Positions 53,727 through 63,745 of a DNA stretch of 64,000 nt are shown here, piece by piece. Made by a program: the position numbers and the translations under genes. Positions within the stretch are counted from its first letter, which is position 1, and every line of letters starts with the position of its first letter. This DNA is from Nilaparvata lugens (lineage: Eukaryota; Arthropoda; Insecta; Hemiptera; Delphacidae). Where the stretch lies: NCBI RefSeq assembly GCF_014356525.2, contig NC_052514.1, forward strand, positions 375,018-439,017. The letters are read 5' to 3'. Below the pieces are notes generated by a model. It was not told where the DNA came from and did no database searches. It saw only the letters and a program-made list of their open reading frames with translations.

Positions 53727-54275
53727 GTAAATAAGTATTGATGGAAAAGAACTTCTTACCGTTTGGTAACTTGATTTAGTTGAATGTTTTTTTTCAGATT
53801 ACCGTATCATAATATTTATTCTGCAATACTTTTAGTGGAATATTTAATAGTTGTGTCGAGTGAGCCATATAAATTAATTCTTCAAGAATAAAATTGATTA
53901 TTTTAATATATATATATATATATATATTGTTGGTCTACATTTTTATATAGGTACGGTAATGCATTACTATCACTATGCTTATTGTTGTCTTCTCTTACTT
54001 ACTTCATAATCAATTTATTCAATAACCGCGTTCATATTGAAATAGTATTTTGTAACAGAATTCAATGTTTTCCTCCATGTAGGTACAGATATAGTGTTCT
54101 AGAGATTTAACATGTAACTTACTGTATTAGATTCTCTATTTTGATTTGTCCTCCTTCCCAATCAATTTTTTATTTACATGGCAGTAAAACCTCAGTCAAT
54201 GTGTGTCGACACTGGTAAGAACCAATAGTAACTTACAGTGAGTAGGTACCTATTATTTTTCTGTCCAGCAAGCAT
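53727..54275. other. AT-rich spacer with (TA)n
   Basis: (TA)n run at 53909-53928; otherwise no feature. Ends at the truncated 5' edge of the LINE. Confidence 0.4.
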
Positions 54276-56359
54276 TTGAAAATTCAGCCCTTGAAAATTT
54301 CAGAGGTATCTTGTCCAGTACACCCTGGAATGATATTTTCCTCTCCTCAGGTGGTACTGAGTTGTTTGCAGCTTTTTTTCAATATTTTCGTGACAGATTC
54401 GATTTCTTTTTTCCTGAGATTGTCAGGCCTCACCCCCCAGGCACTAAGGAGGAGACCTAGACATCTGGATGGCCACAGGGAGTGGTATACTGATGATCTG
54501 GCCAGACTTAAGGGACTCATGCTCGCTCTCAAGAACCGATGTGAGGATGGTGATGCTGACAGCTCTGCTAGATATAGAAACTTTAAACAATTCTACAAGA
54601 GGAGGATCGAGCTGGCTAAGAGGTTGGCAACTGAGCGACAGATCGAGGATGCACCTAACCAATGCAAAGCTGCCTGGGGATGTGATAAATACAAACAGAT
54701 CCATGCCACGGAAAAAGATCGACTTTGCAAGCCCGGAAGATTTTAATGGCTTCTTTGTGGGTTCGGTTCAGGATATAGTGGATTCCCTGCCTGATACTGC
54801 CATTGATCCAATTGATCTGTTGGAAGGAAGAATCCAGCGGGGACAGGAGCATCTCTCCCTTCTTTCGCCCCACCACACCAGCTGCCTTGAGGAGGATCAT
54901 ACGCTCTTTCAAACCCTCAAAAAGTCCAGATGTGTTTGGCATGTCTGTGAGCATGCTTCGAGAGGTTGTTGATGCAATTGCAGTTCCTCTCTCTGCATCT
55001 GTCAATGAGTGCTTGAGGTCTGGAAATTTTCCTGATTTCTTGAAAACATCAAGAACTGTCCCAGTCTTCAAGAAGGGTGATCATGAGAACCTTCGTAGCT
55101 TCAGGCCAATCTCCATAACTCCTGTCTTTGGCAAGGTGGTTGAGGCAGTGATAAAGCCTAAGCTGGAGGCTTTTTTCGAGGAGAATGGCCTGTTCTCCAA
55201 CATGCAGTTTGGTTTCCGAGTTGGGAGATCAACAGTGGGTGCAGTCGACCATGTGGCTGAGCGGATTGATGCTGCCTTCGAGGATGGTGAGTCTCTTGCT
55301 CTTGCTCTTTGTGATCTGAGCCGAGCCTTTGACTGCGTGGACCATGGCATTCTTCTTAGAAAGCTGAGCTTTTATGGTCTTAGAGACTCTGCCCTTTCCA
55401 TCTTGGGCTCTCACCTTTCTGGAAGGACTCAGCTTGTCTCCCTCAGTGGTGCTGACTTCCGACACTTCCGGTAACTTTGGTGTTCCTCAGGGATCGGTGC
55501 TGGGGCCTACACTGTCCTTGTCATGATAAATGACCTCGACGACCACGGTTCCTCTCTGATGTTCGCGGATGATGCATCTCTACTGTCATCGGGTGCTGAG
55601 CTTGAGCGGGTTTTGGAGGCATCTGCGGAGCATCTTCAGTCTGCCACTTCATGGTTCCTGGCTAATCGATTCCAGCTGAATGAGGACAAGACCCAAAGGA
55701 TCATCTGCAGCTTGTCACGTGAGCCGCGTGACCCTCAGAATCCAGTGAAGCTGCTGGGTTTTGTCTTGGACAGCAAACTCAGCTGGAACAGTCATATACA
55801 GCAAGTAACCAGTCGACTCTCCCGCATTTGCTTTCTGCTGCTCAAGATGAGGGGCCTGGTGACTGAGAAGTACCTGATAATGATGTACCATGCGCTCTTC
55901 CATTGCCACATTACCTATGGCTTGCTTCTGTGGGGTCATTCAGCGGGGGCTGCTGATGTGCTGAGACTGCAAAAGAGGGCTATAAGAATTATAACAGGCA
56001 GCGATCATCTTGCCCACTGCAAGCCCATCTTTGCTCGCCTTGGTGTACTGACTGTCTTCAGCCATTACATCCTCCTGTGCTTGGTGTATGTCAAGAAGAT
56101 ACAGCATACTCTAGCTGCCCGTAGTGACATCCACCACCACAACACCAGGCGCAGTGAGCTGTTGGATATCCCCAGGAGACGCCTCCACCGATCACAGGCC
56201 AGTTACAGGATTTCAGCCCTGAAATTCTACAACAAGCTGCCTAATAGTGTGAAGCAATTGGATGAGGCCGCCTTCAGGAGAACCGTCCGGAAGCTACTGT
56301 GTGCAAAGGCATACTACAGTGTGAACGAATTTATGAGTGATAATTTGAATTTTTATTGA
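54276..56359 (+). mobile_element. Jockey/CR1-like LINE, 5'-truncated
   Basis: Three consecutive frames: 54276-54746 (linker after the missing endonuclease), 54803-55474 and 55523-56359 (reverse transcriptase and C-terminal tail). GC-rich relative to the surroundings, which suggests a younger insertion than the other LINE pieces. No host gene function. Confidence 0.85.
54803..56359 (+). pseudogene. LINE reverse transcriptase with frameshifts
   Basis: First part: Pro-Val-Phe-Lys-Lys-Gly-Asp, Phe-Arg-Pro-Ile-Ser-Ile-Thr-Pro, Gln-Phe-Gly-Phe-Arg, and Leu-Cys-Asp-Leu-Ser-Arg-Ala-Phe-Asp-Cys-Val-Asp-His (palm motif A). A frameshift near 55470-55485 interrupts motif B (Gly-Val-Pro-Gln-Gly-Ser-Val-Leu-Gly-Pro). 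A second shift before 55523 leads to Met-Phe-Ala-Asp-Asp-Ala (catalytic Asp pair). The tail has His-His-Asn-Thr-Arg-Arg and Lys-Phe-Tyr-Asn-Lys-Leu-Pro and ends TGA at 56357. Also shifted near 54750. Inactive. Confidence 0.8.
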
Positions 56360-57021
56360 GAGCATGAGCACTGGATCACTGCCATCTGAACTGTTACAGT
56401 TTTTTTTCATGTATTTGTACGTGTTTTGATTTTTTGACGCCATCGATCCTACAATTGTGGGTAATGGATGAAGCTGAAGGTATTAAGGCATTGGAAATCT
56501 TGTTTTCATTTTTATTATAATTAAATGATAAGACAATTGGTTCTGATCTGGTAGACAAATTGAAAATTTAATAAATGAATCAGAATCCACTAAACTTGAA
56601 ATTTGAAGTATTAAATAATTCAGTTATTATTTTTGGAATGAATAATGCGCCACTATCACAAATGTAACAAAATTGAGTATGACATTGTATCAAGTTTGAA
56701 CTTCGCGGCTCATAGCATGTTACGCCAGTGGCACCAACATTACCTCTGAATTGACGTGATATTGATCTTTTGGATGGAATTTGTTGAAAGTGAATTGTTG
56801 AAACAAAAACATAGTTTTATATATTGAGAAAACTGATCACACTACAAAATTATTTTTCAATTCGAAAAGATATTTTGATTTTCAAATAAGATTGGCAATC
56901 CTTCACCATTCCAGTTTTTTCTAGCAGCCCAATTTCTGATTGTCAATTGCCAAAGAAAATCAGCTGTGTATATTTCAATACTGGTTTCTGTCTTGTAGCC
57001 TAGATTTTGTAATAATTCAAC
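56360..57021 (+). other. CanB: Upstream region / 5' UTR of calcineurin B
   Basis: After the LINE end, AT-rich DNA up to the ATG at 57022. A promoter is expected here, but no TATA box at a clear spacing stands out. Confidence 0.35.
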
Positions 57022-57024
57022 ATG
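57022..57024 (+). CDS. CanB: Calcineurin subunit B, exon 1 (start codon only)
   Basis: CAACATG|GTAAGTAAT: an ATG directly followed by a strong donor. Exon 2 starts with Gly-Asn-Glu, so Met-Gly-Asn-Glu is restored. An intron immediately after the start codon fits my recollection of vertebrate calcineurin B genes. Without this link exon 2 has no start. Confidence 0.7.
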
Positions 57025-58493
57025 GTAAGTAATTAAAAATATAATTCTATGATAATACAGTCTATTTATATTTAAAAAAATAATTAACACTTTCCCACAG
57101 TTTCTCACTCACAATTTTTTGTGCAGGCATTTTGCCAAAAATATTTATTTCTGTTCATAACAAACCAGCGATATTTTTATCACTGAGGTTCTTGTGGTAT
57201 CAAGACTTTCCAAATAAGATACTGCTTTTTAAATTTGCATTTTTAATCTTTAAGTTCAATCTCAAATTCTTATTATTTTTTAGGTTACTTAAAAATCCAA
57301 TACAATATCATCAGATCTGTTCTTTAATGATGGTCCCATGTTATTTCTTGATACCTATGTGATCATCATTTAACTTGAGTACGATACAAGTACAAAACCA
57401 TGTAATAGCCTACTTCAAGCTAAAACAATTAACTTTTATTTATGTTGGTTTAATTATTCTAGTGGGGTTATAATAAGAATTTACTTATAAGAATATTTAG
57501 TTGTTTGAAATATTTTTTAAAAAAGGTAGGCTACTTTATATTGTGTATTTCAATAATTTATAAAAGTAACCCATACAAGTTAAGTGATTTTAAGAATTTA
57601 CTATATGATCAGTTCTTGTTGTAGTCAGTTCTTCTTGTGTATGAACAGCATTAGTTGTTGAAAATCTATCTTTTGAGACTAAAGCTATGTGAGATTAACT
57701 ATTAAGGTTATTGACTAGGTTTTATAACAATTTCCAAATAGCTTACTTGCCTTGAAATCAGGTTCATCTGAATAGTAACTTTTCAACTCACTTGACAACC
57801 TTATATTTGAATTTCTGAGGCTTCATTAATTGAAGATCTTATTAAACTGAATGGGTCTAGTAGAAAGTCCCAGGTCTAGTTGAATTATAGAAACAGATAT
57901 CATATTAAACTTTGTGAATCTTGTAATAGATAATGATTTTTCTAATGTAACATCTATAGACCGTGCAAACCCTAGTTTGCTGCACGGAGCTTTATGGACA
58001 ACTTTATATTTTAGTAGAACAATAGGAGTACACTGCTGCCGTTTTCATGCTGACTATCAAAAATGCCTACGCTCTATCTCACACAATTATTTCACAGTCA
58101 TTCAGAGTTCTGTAAAATCAGGCAGCGCACTGTCTAATTAGAGCAATGTTGCAAACTAATGTTTGCACAGACTATAGTTTATGTGACTCCTGTCCAACAG
58201 TTAGCCCAATAAAAGATTCGGATGTGTTCTGATGTTTTATGAATAGAAATACAAATCTCAGTACCCTTTTTTGAATTATCCTATCACAACATGTTTCAAC
58301 ATTAATGTCATTTTCAAGTGATTCAAATAAAGTAAATAAAAAAAAGCTCTGATGTTTTACTATGACTTGGTATTAATATTTTCCTTAATAATTGCTTTGG
58401 GTAAGAATAGTTTTAGGTTGATAACATAAAAATAGTACCTATGCTACAAAATATGTCTACCTACAAAATAAAAGAATTTTTTTATTTTTGCAG
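57025..58493 (+). other. CanB: Calcineurin B intron 1
   Basis: AT-rich. 57132-57362 and 57914-58141 carry short frames without support. 58230-58350 is a retroelement terminus with GTACCCTTTTTTGAATTAT and the hammerhead-like motif at 58282-58323. Confidence 0.5.
58282..58323 (-). ncRNA. Hammerhead-like motif, well-formed U3-A8 variant
   Basis: On the - strand: stem I AUCAC (58322-58318) pairs perfectly with GUGAU (58287-58283). Core UUGAAAA (58317-58311), stem II GACA/UGUU with loop UUAA, GAAAC, palindromic ACAUGU stem III and site triplet GUU. All elements of a Penelope-type minimal hammerhead are in place, with C3 replaced by U and G8 by A. Confidence 0.5.
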
Positions 58494-58533
58494 GGAAATG
58501 AAAGCTCTCTACCTATGGAGCTCTGCTCTAATT
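58494..58533 (+). CDS. CanB: Calcineurin subunit B, exon 2
   Basis: 40 nt, acceptor ATTTTTGCAG, donor AATT|GTAAGT. Gly-Asn-Glu-Ser-Ser-Leu-Pro-Met-Glu-Leu-Cys-Ser-Asn, the conserved N-terminus. The leading Gly after Met is the N-myristoylation site that attaches calcineurin to membranes. The final T plus TC at 62186 makes the Phe codon found before Asp-Ala-Asp-Glu-Ile in the family. Confidence 0.85.
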
Positions 58534-58703
58534 GTAAGTATGGTTATTTATGAACTTTGCTATAGATATAGTTTAACTATTGATGTTTTTTCATAATAAA
58601 TAAGTGGTTTATTCACTTTACTTTGTATCAACCGTTTAGTCAAATTGTTACGTTATTAAATAACTATATTACAGTGGCTCATAAATGGCATTTAGAGGTG
58701 TTA

Positions 58704-59235
58704 GGTGGGCCGTCCTCTAGAACCGTTTTCGCCCGAAACCATCGAACGCGACCAAAAGATCCTCCAACATAGAAAGGAACAGATGCTCGTCCATTGAACA
58801 GGTTCATACGGCTGTCTCCGGCCAATCAATTTTTCTATCCGAATTGAATGGGGTTTTCTGGCTCTATCCGGCCAAACTAGCTAGTCGAGCTGAGACAACA
58901 AAGTGTTCCTAACGTAAAATTGTTTCACTGTCTTGTTTGTTTTTTTTTTCAAGTTTTTCTGTTTTATAAAGTTGTAACTATGGACAATGAAAAGTTGATA
59001 AGTTTGGTTCAAGAGCTTGTTCTATTGTAAGATATGCGAGACAAAAGATATCATCGTCGTAATGTTCTAAAGAATCTGTGGACAAAGATTGCCGAACAAA
59101 TAGGATCTAAAGGTTAGATTATTGTAATTAATAAATAATTAGTGGATATTTGTTTATTCAATTTTCAAAATTCCAATATAATCATTGTTTATGAAAAAAT
59201 TTGTTGGCTATGATAGTAGTTAATTCAATAATTGG
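58704..59235 (+). mobile_element. PIF/Harbinger-like arm with MADF exon
   Basis: Starts GGTGGGCCGTCCTCTAGAACC after TTA, and runs through CGGCC-rich subterminal sequence into a MADF-domain first exon (58980-59113). Inverted partner: 60608-61168. The next sequence, 59240-60300, is other mobile DNA. Confidence 0.6.
58980..59113 (+). pseudogene. MADF-domain N-terminus, copy 1
   Basis: ATG at 58980, then Asp-Asn-Glu-Lys-Leu-Ile-Ser-Leu-Val-Gln-Glu, an in-frame TAA where copy 2 has Trp, then Lys-Arg-Tyr-His and Leu-Trp-Thr-Lys-Ile-Ala-Glu-Gln-Ile-Gly. MADF is a Myb-like DNA-binding fold; PIF/Harbinger elements carry such a second protein. Broken by the stop. Confidence 0.6.
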
Positions 59236-59449
59236 CAACCAGCCAAGTACTGAACTAGACTCGTTTTCGTTTTTCGTTTTCTGTTGTCTTCGCCGCAGTC
59301 TGCTGACCGGGGAATTGTCATTGTCCCTTGAACGGTGTTTTCCACGGCACTAGCCGCTATCTAAGGTGGGTGTATGTATGCTCCCCGATGTATTCTGCAA
59401 CGGTGTAATAAGGCCGGTCCATTAGGTAACCCTCTTCAAACCCTTTGCT

Positions 59450-60295
59450 AGCGCGTCGTTGTTTTCAGTAGTTTTAGACTATCTGGGTAGCAAGTTGAAC
59501 AGGTATGCCCCTGCATAAGACGGAGAATCGCTGAGATTTTTCAATCTATGTTGTGGGAGGTCTATATTGTGATTATGTCTTGTCCCATAGCTGTGTCTGT
59601 ATTGTCTCAAGATTGGATTTCTTTTCCTGACCAAAATAACGACTTCCAAGATATATATGGAGACTGCCGTTAGTATTCCTGTTTTTTTGAAGAGGGGTTT
59701 GCAATGCTCAATGTAGTTGGTTCTTAAAATATATCTTATTGCTCTCTTTTGGATTTTCAGAACTCTCTAGATTTTCTTTTGCAGATGATCCTCAGGCAGC
59801 TATACCATACCTCAAGTGTGAGACAAATAGCGAGTGGTAGGCAGTTATTGTTGTTTTTTCATCGGTTATATTTCGTATTCTCCTAATGACAAATGTTGCT
59901 GATGAAAGTTTTCTACATAGACTCTCTATATGCTGTTTTCATGACAGGGTGATTGTCTAGAATGACGCATAGAAATTTGGTGCATTCGACTGTTTGCACA
60001 GTGCTGTTTTGTTGTTCGTACTGTACATGGTGAGTCGGCGTGAAATTTATGTGCACTGTTTTGTTGTTGTTAATTGCCAGTCTCATTTCGCTGCATATTA
60101 GTGTTGCTTATGCAAGCGTAGAGTCAACAAGGTTATTTTTGTGTCACATTTTTATTTGCAGGGAGTAGAATAGTGGTGTCGTCCGCAAAAAGAATGCACT
60201 TTTTGTTGCCTTAAAGCCTGTCTGGAATGTCATTTATATATACTAGAAAGAGCAATGGTCCTAGATTCGAGCCCTGTGGCACACCCCTTCTTACA
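59450..60295 (-). pseudogene. LINE reverse transcriptase fragment
   Basis: On the - strand: [13 protein letters not shown] (60290-60252), Ile-Asn-Asp-Ile-Pro-Asp-Arg-Leu, then Phe-Ala-Asp-Asp-Thr-Thr (about 60190), the catalytic pair. The rest down to 59450 is the frame-broken thumb and C-terminus. A stop follows the Arg-Leu. Lies between two Harbinger-like pieces. Confidence 0.65.
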
Positions 60296-60296
60296 A

Positions 60297-60605
60297 GTCG
60301 GACTGACGTAAACGGTTCCAATAATCGACCATATTCGGCCGAATTGACGGCCGGTAGATTCATCCGATCCAACGGCCGAACGGATCGGTTGATTACGGTT
60401 CCAGTGGACGGCTACCCTTAGGCTTATTAAGTGGTTACAAATACAACGGGAGTAGCAGGCTCATGGAGCTCAATACCTTAAGGGTAACCGTCCACTGGAA
60501 CCGTATTCAACCGATCCGTTCGGCCGTTGGATCGGACGCATCAGTCGGCCGTTAATCCGGCCGAATATGGTCGTCCATTGGAACCGTTTACGTCTGTCTA
60601 GTTCA
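60297..60605. mobile_element. Two Harbinger-like ends facing each other
   Basis: 60297-60421 and 60480-60603 are inverted copies (CGGTTCCAGTGGACGGCTACCCT / AGGGTAACCGTCCACTGGAAC type ends, with CGGCCGAA-rich interiors). They are separated by about 58 bases of other sequence, so the element termini point inward. Confidence 0.6.
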
Positions 60606-60607
60606 AT

Positions 60608-61168
60608 AGTTGGCTGAACTATTGAATATTGAATTAACTATTATCATAGCCACCAAAAGTTTTCATAAGCAATGATTATATTGAGATTTTGAAAATTGAA
60701 TAAACAAATATCCACTAAATTAGTTATTCATTACAATAATCTTACCTTCCGATCCTATTTGTTCAGCAATCTTTGTCCACAGATTCCTTTGAACATTACG
60801 GCGATGAAATCTTTTGTCTCGCATATCCCACAATGGAACATGCTCTTGAACCAAACTTATCAACTTTTCATTGTCCATAGTTAAAACTTTATAAAACAGA
60901 ACAAGTCCAAAAAAACAAAAACAGATAAGACTGTGAAACAATTTTGAGGTTAAGATGATGTTGTCTCAGCTCGATTTCGGACGGATACAGCCGGAAAATC
61001 CAATTCAATTCGGATCGAAAACTTGATCGGCCGGAGACGGCCGTATGAACCTGTTTCAATGGACGAACCTCTATAGCTTTCTTCGTTGGGGGATCGTTCG
61101 GACGAGTTCGGTAGTTTTCGGGCAATGCTATTTCGGACGAAATCGGTTCCAGTGGACGGCCCACCTAA
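60608..61168 (-). mobile_element. PIF/Harbinger-like arm with MADF exon, inverted
   Basis: Reverse complement of 58704-59235, ending CCAGTGGACGGCCCACC before TAA at 61168. Together the two arms form a large foldback of about 2.5 kb with internal insertions. Confidence 0.6.
60746..60878 (-). pseudogene. MADF-domain N-terminus, copy 2 (open first exon)
   Basis: ATG at 60878, 44 codons (Met-Asp-Asn-Glu-Lys-Leu-Ile...Trp-Asp-Met-Arg-Asp-Lys-Arg-Phe-His...Trp-Thr-Lys-Ile-Ala) to a G|GTAAGA donor at 60745. The frame is intact, unlike copy 1. The remaining MADF exons and the transposase are absent, so it is only a relic of a Harbinger accessory gene. Confidence 0.6.
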
Positions 61169-61173
61169 TAGGC

Positions 61174-61771
61174 CCACGTTATAATGGCAGTGTTTGATTA
61201 GCAATGGTATTGCTATCCTTGTCTATCATTTAACAAAGCGGATAGCGCTATCTCTTTCTCGCTTTGCTCTGTTGCCGGATGTTGCTCTTTTTACAATGTA
61301 AAATTAATAATTAATTAACAAAATTTTTAATATTGAATGAAAAAGACTAAGAAATTGTCAAAAAACCACTGATTTATTGATAATTAGAAAGACCGGTTTC
61401 GGTTATTACACCGAAGTTTATCAGAGATTGACAATGGTGTAATAACCGAAACCGGTCTTTCTAATTATCAATAAATCAGTGGTTTTTTGACAATTTCTTA
61501 GTCTTTTTCATTCAATATGAATAATTACCACAATATCAACTTCTCAACTGCACAAAAAGTGAAAATTTTTAATTTTAATTATGAAATTATTGAAAAATAT
61601 AATTTCTTGCTTAATAAAATATTATTGATTATTCTAAACGAGAATGAACAGTTAATATTACATTAATAAACCTGTTTCAGCTACCGTCTATAGAAGGCAT
61701 TGACAAGACAGGATCGGCAATGTTGTTCTGTATCTTTCTCCACTGCCATTATAATGTGGACTTCACTATAG
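61174..61771. mobile_element. TATAGTGAGGTCCACG-family MITE with inserted foldback
   Basis: The left end (CCCACGTTATAATGGCAGTG) and right end (ACTGCCATTATAATGTGGAC) are family copies. 61329-61521 is a palindrome of two Penelope-like termini inserted in the middle. The left end has lost its first bases at the Harbinger junction. Confidence 0.65.
61329..61521. mobile_element. Palindrome of two Penelope-like termini with hammerhead-like motif
   Basis: Arms 61329-61413 and 61434-61521 are nearly perfect inverted copies of the 37474-37565 terminus, each with CCGGTTTCGG or its complement. The right arm keeps TTGACAA (61428-61434), GAAAC and the ACCGGT-GUC block on the + strand; the left arm has lost the TTGACAA part. 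Confidence 0.65.
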
Positions 61772-61789
61772 CTTAAACGGGACACGGAT

Positions 61790-62070
61790 ATGACGATGAT
61801 TAACATAGGCTCAGCTCACACGTACGCGACTCAGGTCGAGAAGAGACTGGACTTTAGGCTCAACTCACACTTACGCGACTCAGGTCGAGAAGAGACTAAA
61901 GTCTCTTCTCGGCGCAACATGTTTTTTTTTTAAATTGTGACGTCGCGGAGACTAGAATCGACTGGTCTGAGTGTCATCATTTGAAAACACATGCTGCGTC
62001 GAGAAAAACCTAAAGTCCACAGTCTCTTCTCGACTTGAGTCGCGTAAGTGTGAGTTGAGCCTTACTAACT
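61790..62070. mobile_element. Palindromic MITE (GGCTCAACTCACACTTACGC)
   Basis: The TTAGGCTCAACTCACACTTA end near 61858 and its complement TAAGTGTGAGTTGAGCC near 62060 enclose CGAGAAGAGACT arms. A partial extra end sits at 61808-61850. In calcineurin B intron 2, 120 bp before exon 3. Confidence 0.6.
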
Positions 62071-62185
62071 CTTGTGAGGTCGATGGCGTCAAATTATCTT
62101 ATCAATAGCTTATCAGCTCGACCATCAACATTTTCAACTCGATATCTTCCAAATGAACTGTAACTGAATTATTTGTGCTTTTCAG

Positions 62186-62362
62186 TCGATGCAGACGAAA
62201 TTAGGAGATTAGGCAAACGATTTCGCAAACTGGATTTGGACAATTCTGGCGCACTGAGCATAGACGAGTTTATGTCGCTACCCGAACTGCAGCAGAATCC
62301 ACTCGTGCAGCGGGTTATCGATATTTTCGACGAGGACGGAAACGGCGAAGTCGATTTCAAAG
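62186..62362 (+). CDS. CanB: Calcineurin subunit B, exon 3 (EF-hands 1 and 2)
   Basis: Acceptor TGCTTTTCAG, donor AAAG|GTCAGT. 59 codons nearly identical to calcineurin B of other animals: [12 protein letters not shown], EF loop 1 [12 protein letters not shown], the Pro-Glu-Leu-Gln-Gln-Asn-Pro-Leu linker, and EF loop 2 [11 protein letters not shown] cut before its last Glu. Regulatory subunit of the Ca2+/calmodulin-activated phosphatase. Later exons (EF-hands 3 and 4) lie beyond 64000. An apparent start at ATG 62173 is intronic. Confidence 0.93.
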
Positions 62363-62370
62363 GTCAGTAT

Positions 62371-62465
62371 TCTATCGATATATATAGTGTCGATATATCG
62401 AGATATATAACGGCGATATATCGATATATGTATAACGTCGATACCTATATCGATATCGATGTCAG
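62371..62465. repeat. TATCGATA-rich block after calcineurin B exon 3
   Basis: ATATCGAT/TATCGATA-type motifs recur at least six times in 95 bp directly after the donor. TATCGATA is the Drosophila DREF (DRE) element, but here it may just be an (ATCGAT)-type microsatellite. Confidence 0.55.
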
Positions 62466-62518
62466 CATTTTTGTTAAATGGAAACAATGATGCTATAGTG
62501 AGGTCCTCATAAATGATG

Positions 62519-62565
62519 GCAAACTGCGAAGTTGATTTCAAAGGTCAGTATTTTATCGATGTAGT
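62519..62565 (+). repeat. Partial duplicate of the exon 3 end and donor
   Basis: GCGAAGTTGATTTCAAAGGTCAGTATTTT-type sequence repeats the last 25 or so exon bases and the donor of exon 3 with a few changes. It is preceded by TATAGTGAGGTCC of the MITE family. It is not a full exon. Confidence 0.6.
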
Positions 62566-62584
62566 GGCATTCAACACAAACTGT

Positions 62585-63592
62585 CAGCTTCAGTTACACA
62601 AAAGTCTGTTGAATTTTAATCGTGATTAAGGGTCGGTTTCCGATCTATAAGTTCTGGACTTACAGAGTCCAGGACTAAAATAAGCGCTCGGGTCTAAATT
62701 GACTTTCTGAGTCACGATTTTATCTTCTAAACACCGGAGTCTCGACTTATTTGATTCCAGGACTTTAACGCAGTAAACATGAGGAAAATTCACAATATTT
62801 TGCTGTTGTATTGTTGGCATTATAGCAAAACGGAAACAGCTGATTGCAGCGGGATAATTCAAATGAGCATGCTCTCTAAACTATTATTTTAGTAAAAATA
62901 CGTTTCGATTTCTTTGTAGGCCTATTCAAAGCAAAACCTTTGAAAACATTTCATTTTACGTTATGCTATTATTGATCATTGATCCTAACCAGTGATTTTG
63001 GAATAAAAATGTCATTAGGCTATTGAGTTTGAAATCATATTTGAACACATAACTTGCAAACTATAAATATTATCAATTTAGATGGACTAATCCAAATAAT
63101 TTAGGTATTTCATGTCATCTATCTGGCTTTTTATCTACTCCAAAACATTAACTAAATTGTGTTTGCTCAGTTAAGTCTAGAACTTGAATTTGAACCCTAC
63201 CCCAGTCGAGGGTTTAAAATCACGCTGTTTCAAGTCCTGGACTTTATAAATCCTTGACTCGGAAAGAGGCAAGAATCTAATTCAAGTCCTGGACTTATAA
63301 GCCCTTCACTCAGAAAGCGAAATTATGAACTCCAGGGTCGAACGTGATCTCTAAACCCCAGAGTCTATTTAAGTCCTCGACTACGATAACGCTGTGACTC
63401 GGAAAGCAAATTTTCTGACTTCAGAGTTTAAAGCCAGTTAAAGTCTAGAACTTAGCTAAATCCCGAGCTCGGAAACCGGCCCTAAATGTCACGAGAACCA
63501 ATCAGAGACGCCTTTTCCCAACATAGCCTTCACTGATTGGTTTTCGAGGTAGGCCCTATTTAATCACGATAAAATTTCAAAAGACTTGTTAG
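62585..63592. mobile_element. CCGGTTGCACAAAAG-family MITE split by a Harbinger-like MITE
   Basis: Left half 62585-62626 (ACACAAAAGTCTGTTGAATT) and right half 63484-63592 (GAGAACCAATCAG ... AATCACGAT). The middle is the element at 62629-63481. Confidence 0.6.
62629..63481. mobile_element. PIF/Harbinger-like MITE with TAA duplication
   Basis: Ends GGGTCGGTTTCCGA and CTCGGAAACCGGCCC, flanked by TAA on both sides. The interior consists of many diverged repeats of an AAGTCCTGGACTTATAA-like unit in both orientations. No protein; the 78-codon frame inside is not called. Confidence 0.65.
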
Positions 63593-63599
63593 TATATTG

Positions 63600-63745
63600 C
63601 ATCATTGTTGAAAAACGATGTGGCAAATTTGTGTCAGAAGTAGAAACGATAGAGCTATCTGCTTTGTCGAATGATTGACAAGCAGATGATAACAAGACCA
63701 ATGCTAATCAAATGCTGCCATAATAACGTGGACCTCACCATACTG
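63600..63745. repeat. Right half of a TATAGTGAGGTCCACG-family MITE
   Basis: GAAAAACGATGTGGCA..., CTATCTGCTTTGTCGAATGA and ACGTGGACCTCACCATA correspond to the right half of the copy at 32623-32990. Confidence 0.6.

Noticed and set aside
62173..62490. 105-codon frame starting at ATG 62173 as a separate EF-hand protein
   Set aside because: The ATG lies upstream of the AG acceptor and the frame runs past a good donor into the ATCGAT repeat. The family match begins at 62186 and stops at 62362, so it is an internal exon.
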